From Chloranthus sessilifolius (Eukaryota; Streptophyta; Magnoliopsida; Chloranthales; Chloranthaceae), in contig CM037593.1 of assembly GCA_021018995.1 (NCBI GenBank), forward strand, positions 43,599,810-43,663,809: a stretch of 64,000 bases of DNA. Direction: 5' to 3'. The notes beneath the pieces were generated by a model. It was not told the DNA's origin and did not search any database. It saw nothing but the letters and a program-made list of their open reading frames with translations. The position numbers were made by a program, and so were the translations under genes. Numbering within the stretch: position 1 is the first letter of the stretch; every line of letters begins with the position of its first letter. Below, in pieces: positions 57,734 to 64,000 of this stretch.

Positions 57734-58990
57734 TATAATGCCCTACAATTTTACCAAATCCACTTACACTGGGTTTGTACCAGTACTAAAGATCTGAGTC
57801 AATGTACATCTGATAAAAAAGGTTAATTAGGTCACATATAAGAATTGGGTATCTTTGGAATAGGACCCAATTTACTAAGTCGCATAACGAGTGTACACTG
57901 ACCTTGAGAGCACCCTGGTATGCTTTAATTTGATTGTGTCTTAAGGACCAATACTCGGTACCCAAACTCACTTATAACACCCTGATAAGGGTTGGTTTAG
58001 ATAGGAGCTAGATAAGCGGACCCAGTAGTTAAGCAGACCCATGGGTTTTAGACCCAATAATTATGCCCCTATGACAAACCCGCACATCAGGCTTGGTGTG
58101 CCAATGACACACTTGATTAGACTCTCTAGTTATAAAAGCCAACTTCCATGCATAGGTTGCATGGAATCTGAAACTTGTTGGAGTTAGAATTGAAAAGGAG
58201 TCTTCTTCTCTCCTCTAATCTCCCATTTGAGAAGCTCTCCAAACCAATCAACCTCATCGTACCCGTCAACGAGAATCGACAATCGTAATGGAGAAATCAT
58301 CGCGTTACCGATCGTCGTAATGAACTCTCACATAGAGAACCTTACGATCGGGTAATCAAACGACCATGGAGCTCAGAGACTTCGCATGCAAAGAATCCGT
58401 TATGGTAAATAGCCTATCTTTGCCTCGTAAATCTCATTTCCTAAATTTAGGATCGATTCACGTAAATGCTAGAGTGTCATGCGATGAAATTCAAGAATCG
58501 GACATGCAAAAGGCATAATAGCCAAATACTTGAATTTTGATGCCTCAAAATGTGTGCATGCATGATCAAATGAGTATAGGGAGACTCAATTTTCCTAAAT
58601 CTTATCCTATTTAGTCGAGTTCTGGAAATGCATGCCTCGAAACAACGAGAATTGGACACATGAAGAGCGTAAAGACCAAGTTCTCTGATCCTCGATGTTT
58701 CGAAACATGGTTGGTGCAATTAAAATAGGCTAGAGGCTAGGAAATTAGCTTAATGATCCACATATGTTTGATCATTCATAGAATAAGGGAGTTATGGCAG
58801 AGACATCGAGCCACAAGGTTAGCAGTAGAAAATAAAAGAATGGCGGTCGGGCTCATTGCATGCTTAAGTCTCACATGTGACCTTAAGTCTCGCCACAGCG
58901 TCCTTAAGTCTCACCACGGTGAGATAAGACCTGAAGCACTCATCACAGCTAGTGCTACCTTGAAATTCAAGCCAATTTAGCTTAAGAATT
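57734..58990 (+). repeat. Probable LTR fragment of another chromovirus
   Basis: It begins TATAATGCCCTAC, like the H LTR start with one change, and has a TATA-like TTATAAAAG near 58130 and a pyrimidine-rich stretch (TCTTCTTCTCTCCTCTAATCTCCC). No primer site, gag or matching second LTR is visible. At 58863-58925 about three units of CTTAAGTCTCACCACGG-type sequence stand in tandem. It ends where K begins. Confidence 0.4.
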
Positions 58991-59394
58991 TGTTAATCAG
59001 TGAAAAATACCATTTTTCACCTCCTGACCTGACCTTTGATGGACGTTTGAGTGGACTAATAATGTATTTTGAGTGTGTTTTATAGTTAGTAATAAATCAC
59101 AGTCATAGTGCAGAAATCCATCTAAAAGTGCCAAGAAGAGACTGTTGGAGAGTTGCATCAATGAAGAAAATATAAAATAACTTCAACAGTTGCTCATGCA
59201 GGCCAAGAAGTCAGCCAGAAAACATATTCAAAGAGCCTCATAACTCTATGGTAATGGCATGTGTCCAGCTGTGTATATATGGGAGCAAAGCAGAAGCTAC
59301 AACTGATAAAGAATGAACCCCTCAAAAGGGTGCTGAGTGCTAGACAGCGAAGATCTAGCCTTTCAAGAGGTGAACAAGCTGTGGAAGCAAGGGA

Positions 59395-59815
59395 AGCAAC
59401 CTGTCGAGTGGTTAAATGGAGCAGTCGAGAGGGTTGGATGTTGTTTTTGAAACTCTCGAGAGGTTCTCAGAACCTATCAACTAGTTAAGACTAGTGTAAA
59501 GTATGTTGTCAAGAGGATCTGAAGGTGAAAAACAACCTATCAAGAGGTTCCCTGAACCTATCGAGCAGATGAAAGGTCTAGCCAACCTGTCGGGCAATTG
59601 CATGCAAAACCTGTCAAATAGATAGAGAAAACCTGTCAAAGGCACACCTGAAGCTATACTGAATCTCGAGAGGTTGCCAGAACCTATCGAGAGGATGGCT
59701 GAAGCTAGAGGAGTAGTTAAGCAATAAAAAAAACCTATCGAAGGCTATTTTCAACCTGTCGAATGAAGCAAAATCACATTCAGAACCTGTCGAGAGCTTC
59801 TCTGAACCTCTCGAG
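59395..59815 (+). repeat. CTGTCGAGAGGTT word array in the K LTR
   Basis: About 17 words on the pattern AACCT(G/A)TCGAGAGGTT, some only half-words, spaced 15-45 bases apart, 280 bases or more upstream of the TATA box. Confidence 0.6.
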
Positions 59816-60598
59816 GCACGGATTTGGAACATCTCATTAGGAAGCTGAAAATGCAGATCACTTCAGTGCTTTGCTGCACATGTCCCGAGGCATGTTGGCA
59901 ACCCTTGAGGGTATTTTTTGAAGTCCATGGGCACGAATAAGAAACTCTCTAACTCCTCCACGTGTGCTTGCCCAATTTTAACCAATTCATGGGAGATTCT
60001 TGAAGGGAAATTAGCCACATTAGCAAGCATACTAGAATTATTCCCATTTGTTCTAATTGGTTGAAACAGATTTGAGAGTAGAAGGGGAAGAGTATAAATA
60101 GAAGAGAAACACAATAAAAGAACCATCCAGAGAAATCCAGAGATCAATTTCAAATTCTCCTTCCCTCCAAAATTCCCGCCTTCTTCCCTCTTCTCCACTC
60201 TCTCTTTAGCTAAATTGTGGTTGGCTAAATCCTTGTAGTAGCTAGGGTGAGGTAGATCTGTAAAATTGAGAGGTTTGAGAGCTTTGTATGAGGATCAGAT
60301 GATGCATAGACTACAGATCTAAGGACAATTTATTATAAGATGTATTTGACTCAATGAATTGTTAGTTTTAATGATCATTTAATTCTATAGCTCTTTTGGT
60401 TCCATTAGATTCTCCATCGGATTTATGTTTTTGGAATTGCCCATTCATTTAACCTTTAGATCTTTTGATTTCCATCAAATTTTCCTAGATTTAATGCTCC
60501 TGTGGATTCTTGAGCTTGTAGCCATGCATCCATAACATCTGTAGTGGTTTTCTTATTCTAATTGAAGCCTTTGGATTGAAGGAAATCCCTAGGATAAT

Positions 60599-60620
60599 CT
60601 GTGACCAATGAAGTGGATAG
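60599..60620 (+). other. K LTR hairpin motif
   Basis: CTGT-GA-CCA, loop ATGAAG, TGG-ATAG. Relative to A one C is replaced by T, which keeps pairing as G-U. Only one clear copy is seen here. Confidence 0.45.
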
Positions 60621-61179
60621 ATCATAGCCTTAAAATCAATTCAACCCTCTGGTTTAGATTGGATTATTCTACCTTGCATCTGTGCTTGTAGCCAGATGGA
60701 GGATAGCAACAGATCAATCCTTTGATTATTGTTTAACCAATCAATTTTAAGTGAGACCAAATCCCAAGCTGTTATTCTCCATATTTGATTTTAATTCTCC
60801 AAAACCTTTTCTGTCTTCTTCAACTCTGTTTTCTATTCATCTTTGGATCAATTTACATTTAGATTTAATTTCGTTTAGTTTGTAGTTTAAAGTGACAACC
60901 CTAAAAACCTCTCCTCTTTATCTTTCTTTCTTTGTTTTATGTTAGAATAGGTTAGAGTGCAAGCATCTGTAGTAGATCTGGAGGGTTGTTAAATTCTTTA
61001 ACACATTTCCCTGTGGACATACTCGTACTTATCTTTCTAAAACTTGCTGCAACAACCCTGAATTCTTGCAGGATTGTGTTTCTACCTTGGTGTGCATTTT
61101 CTTTCTGCTGTGATTTTTCTTTTAGTTTACTGTTTTTAACATCTTAATAATTATAAGGTGAAGATAAACAATTATTTTT

Positions 61180-61197
61180 TGGCGCCACTGCCAGGAA
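61180..61197 (+). other. Primer-binding site of K (tRNA-Asp type, decayed)
   Basis: TGGCGCCACTGCCAGGAA shares the first seven bases with A3 and differs at four of the other eleven. Confidence 0.75.
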
Positions 61198-61636
61198 TCT
61201 GCGTTTTTAGAATTGATAGATCTAAGTTTTTCTTATTTTAGATTTTAGATTTGTAATTGTCTGTTTTGTGTTTGACTAATTGCTTCTATAAATTTTTTGT
61301 AGTGTTATGAATTTTTACATATTTGGAGCTGTGGCTATGAGGAGCAATTTTGCTAAAAGGAGGAGCAAGATGTGCTTGAGTTTGCATTTCCTTACTCTTT
61401 TATATTTTTAGATCTGCGAATTTTTAGATTTGTAGTAGTAGTTGTTTGGGTGTTTATATTTGTGTTTGATGTGATCTGTGCTTTCATTTGTCTATGTTGT
61501 ACATTGTGTTTGTGTGTGGTGTATGTTTGGAAGAAGAACTCTCAACCCTAAGATTTTACCATTAAATCTTGAAGTTGAGAGGATTCTTAGTTCTAGATAA
61601 GCTACACATACACTTGCTGAATTTGAGACTGCTGAA
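61198..61636 (+). other. K untranslated leader
   Basis: No gene. AT-rich sequence between primer site and gag. Confidence 0.6.
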
Positions 61637-63400
61637 ATGGGTGAGCAGCCTAGATTGTTGAGAGAATATTTTGCACTTGGTGCATATAATTTTCCTTTTT
61701 TTATACAATTTTCTGCTGTGGAGGGAAATTATGAGATCAAGTCTTCAACTATTCACATGTTATCTTCTTTCCATAGGTTGAGTAAAGAGGACCTATACAT
61801 ATATGTTAATGAATTTATTGCTTTGTGTACTACTTTTCATATTGGTAGTTTGGGGGAGGAAGCCACCAAGCTTAGGTTCTTTCCTTTTTCATTAAAGGAC
61901 AAAGCCAGGGCCTGGTTGTCTAAGCTCCCACCCAATAGTATTACCTCTTGGAATGACCTGCAATTTCAATTTTTGACTAACTTCTTTCCCATGTCTAGAA
62001 CAAGTCAGTTGAGAAAAAGCATCATATCATTTTCCCAATTCTCAACTGAAAGCTTCCATGAGGCTTGGGAAAGATTCAAAGAGTTGTTAAGGTAATGTCC
62101 CCATCACCAAATTCTTCAATGGCAACTTGTACAAAATTTCTATCAAGGAGTTGATTCAAAAAGCAGAATTATGGTAGATGCCTCTTGTGGAGGTACTTAC
62201 CTTCATAAAATAGCTGGTGAAGCCTAAGAGTTGTTTGAGGTTATTGGAGAGAATTCAATGTAGTAGGAGACCTTATCTAGGGACATTGAATCTCAAGCTA
62301 AATTGATGAAAGAGAATACAACAAGAGGAAGAATGTATGAGGTCAGTGATTATAATGATTTGGAAAGAAAGGTAGAGAGTTTGACTAAGAAGTTTGATAA
62401 GTTGATGGGAGCAATGCAGTCTCTAATGGCTGCCAAAGTAGAAGAGGCATGTCTGATATGCCAGTCTCCCACTCACTCCCTTGAAGAATGTCCCTCTGCT
62501 ACACCATTTCCTGATCTGGTTATGGAGCATGCTAATGCTACTCAGTCCTTTGGACAGCAGCCAGCTGCTGGTTATCCTTGGAGAAACCACCCCAACCTGA
62601 GGTGGAGGCATGACAATATCTAAAACTAGCAGCAGCAGTAGCCAATGCCCTATAGAACTGCTTAGCCTTACCAGCAGAATTTCTTCCCAAGGCCCCAATA
62701 TCAACAGCCTATGGCCTAGCCAATGGCACAACCTATGCATCAAAATACACCAGCCCTAGCACCCTCTAGAACACCCTCATTTGAAGAGCTGGTTCTGGCT
62801 TCATTACAGAACCTGAGCTCTTTATCTCAAACTGTTAACTCCCATAGCCAAAGTATTAAGAAGATAGGGGAGCACCTTGGTAAGCTATCCAATACTTTGA
62901 CTAGGAGAGAAGTGGGGAGACTGCCTAGTCAGCCTGTGAACAATTCAAAAGGGCAGTATATGGCGGGTGAGTCTTCTTCATCACATGAAGAAGCTAAATC
63001 CATCACCATTTTGAGAAGTGGGAGGCTGGTTGACAACATGGTTGGTGTTGAGCCTTAGAGGAGTGCAGAAAGAGAAAGAACAAACCATCATGATATGCAA
63101 CAGGAGCAGCACATGAGAAATAAGGGGGTGTGGATGAACCCCAACAGAAAAATATAAACAAAAATAAGGAAAAAACGGATGAGATTGCTAAGGCAACAAA
63201 TGAGAGATCAGTCCCTCATTTGCCATTTTCCAATGCCCTTCAAGCACCTTCTCCTTTCGATAAGGGCAATGCTAAAGTTAAGAAAATGATGAAAACTTTT
63301 AAACAAGTAAAGATCAACTTGCCTTTACATGATGCAATCAAGTAAGTTCCAGCTTATGCAAAGTTTTTGAAAGACTTGTGCACCCACAAAAGACAGTCAA
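61637..63400 (+). pseudogene. gag: K gag, interrupted
   Basis: It starts at ATG 61637 (MGEQPRLLREYF). The Gag core resembles A (GNYEIKSSTIHML, LFPFSLKD-like FFPFSLKDKARAW, LSKEDLYIYV) with clear divergence. Stops at 62093, 62224 and 62262 interrupt it. The zinc knuckle is intact at 62450-62491 (CLICQSPTHSLEEC). The glutamine-rich linker has several TAG stops (62621-62720). The C-terminal region (62723-63058, 63130-63345) keeps the NLPLHDAIK and PAYAKFLKDLCTHK motifs before protease. Confidence 0.82.
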
Positions 63401-64000
63401 GGATACATTTATCTAATAAGGTTTTTTCTACTGAGAAAGTAAACCAAGTGTTGTCCATTACAACTCCAACAAAACTTGAAGATCCTGGAGTTCCCACAAT
63501 CTCTTGCATTGTTGGGGATCACATCATTGAAAAAGGCCTTATTAGATCTGGGGCCAGTGTGAATCTACTTCCATTTTCAGTATATGAGAAGTTAGGTTTG
63601 GGGGAATTGAAGCCCACACATGTAGTATTACAGCTGGCTGACAGATCTAAAATGAGGCCAGTGAGAATTATAGAAGATGTGTTAGTTGGGGTTGACAAAT
63701 TTTTTTATCCAGCAGATTTCCTGGTTCTAGACATGGAACCAAGCAAGTGTACCACCTTCATCCCTGTTAGTTTGGGCAGGCCTTTTTTGGCCACTGTCAA
63801 TGCTTGTATATAATGTAGATCACAGGTAATGGAGGTGACTTTTGGCAATATGAAAGTAAAACTGAATATCTACAATGCACCAAATCAGCCTCACTTGGAT
63901 AGTGAGGACCATTTCATGATAGATTTGCTTGATGTTCTTGTGGAAGAGACTTTACCCAAGCTGCTGCATGGTGATGACATGAGTGATGTTTTTGAAGAAG
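63401..64000 (+). pseudogene. K protease, active site altered, runs off the window
   Basis: It is collinear with A2 protease: ...TISCIVGDH, ASVNLLPFSVYEKLGLGELKP, PVRIIEDVLVGVDKFFYPADFLVLDME and LGRPFLATVNACI. At the active site two nearby one-base indels turn the expected D-L-G into R-S-G (around 63541-63550), so the catalytic aspartate is lost. A TAA at 63811 ends the open stretch, but homology to A continues to the window end. Reverse transcriptase would lie beyond. Confidence 0.8.

Larger units (their letters stand above)
58991..61170 (+). repeat. 5' LTR of Athila-like element K
   Basis: 2180 bases from TGTTAATCAGTGAAAAATACC to AGATAAACA. Words in the first 100 bases match the start of the A LTR (AATACCATTTTTCACC, TAATAAATCACAG). 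It has an array of AACCTGTCGAGAGGTT-like words (59395-59815), a TATA box (GTATAAATAG near 60091) and a U5 shared with A (GATAATCTGTGACC, GATCTGGAGGG, CTTGCAGG). The 3' LTR lies outside the window, so the target duplication cannot be checked. Confidence 0.85.

Overview
The window is plant nuclear DNA made almost wholly of LTR retrotransposons; I see no host protein gene, rRNA, tRNA or CRISPR. The plant call rests on Ty3/gypsy pol proteins of plant type (Athila-like, and chromoviruses with a C-terminal chromodomain), primer-binding sites matching plant tRNA-Asp (TGGCGCCGTTGCCGGGGA) and initiator tRNA-Met (TGGTATCAGAGC), telo-box promoter motifs, and decay by C-to-T change at CG and CAG sites. 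The species cannot be told. Almost every coding region carries stops or frameshifts, so this looks like old heterochromatin.

Layout. (1) 1-27179: a head-to-tail array of one Athila-like family, here called A. The order is end of A1 internal, LTR1 (3378-5370), A2 internal, LTR2 (13493-15904), A3 internal, LTR3 (24394-26799), start of A4 leader. Neighbouring copies share an LTR. After pol, the family carries a small accessory ORF with its own TATA-like box. (2) 27180-29438 and 55378-57733: the two halves of an older minus-strand Athila-like element (J), split by element H. (3) 29444-55372: chromovirus H, plus strand, 25.9 kb, flanked by a perfect 5-bp target duplication TTTAT. It contains a full minus-strand chromovirus G (35077-46117) inserted in its RNase H region, and a minus-strand Athila-type solo LTR (50358-52774) after pol. 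Removing both leaves about 12.5 kb, which includes a degenerate accessory ORF (48601-50018). (4) 57734-58990: a probable LTR fragment of another chromovirus. (5) 58991-64000: 5' LTR, leader, gag and protease of a second Athila-like element, K, which runs off the window.

Most interesting pattern. Each LTR family carries an array of a short, family-specific, CpG-centred word: CTCGCGCAG/CTCGCGAAG in A, TTCGATCGATCGAA in H, AACCTGTCGAGAGGTT-like in K, and perhaps CGATTTGAATCG-like in J. In two unrelated lineages (A and H) the same word array occurs a second time after pol, just upstream of a TATA-like box and the accessory ORF. This suggests that the LTR regulatory array is reused as a private promoter for the accessory gene. 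The A, K and solo LTRs also share a small RNA hairpin, usually present twice per LTR, and the A and solo LTRs share an inverted telo-box just upstream of the TATA box.
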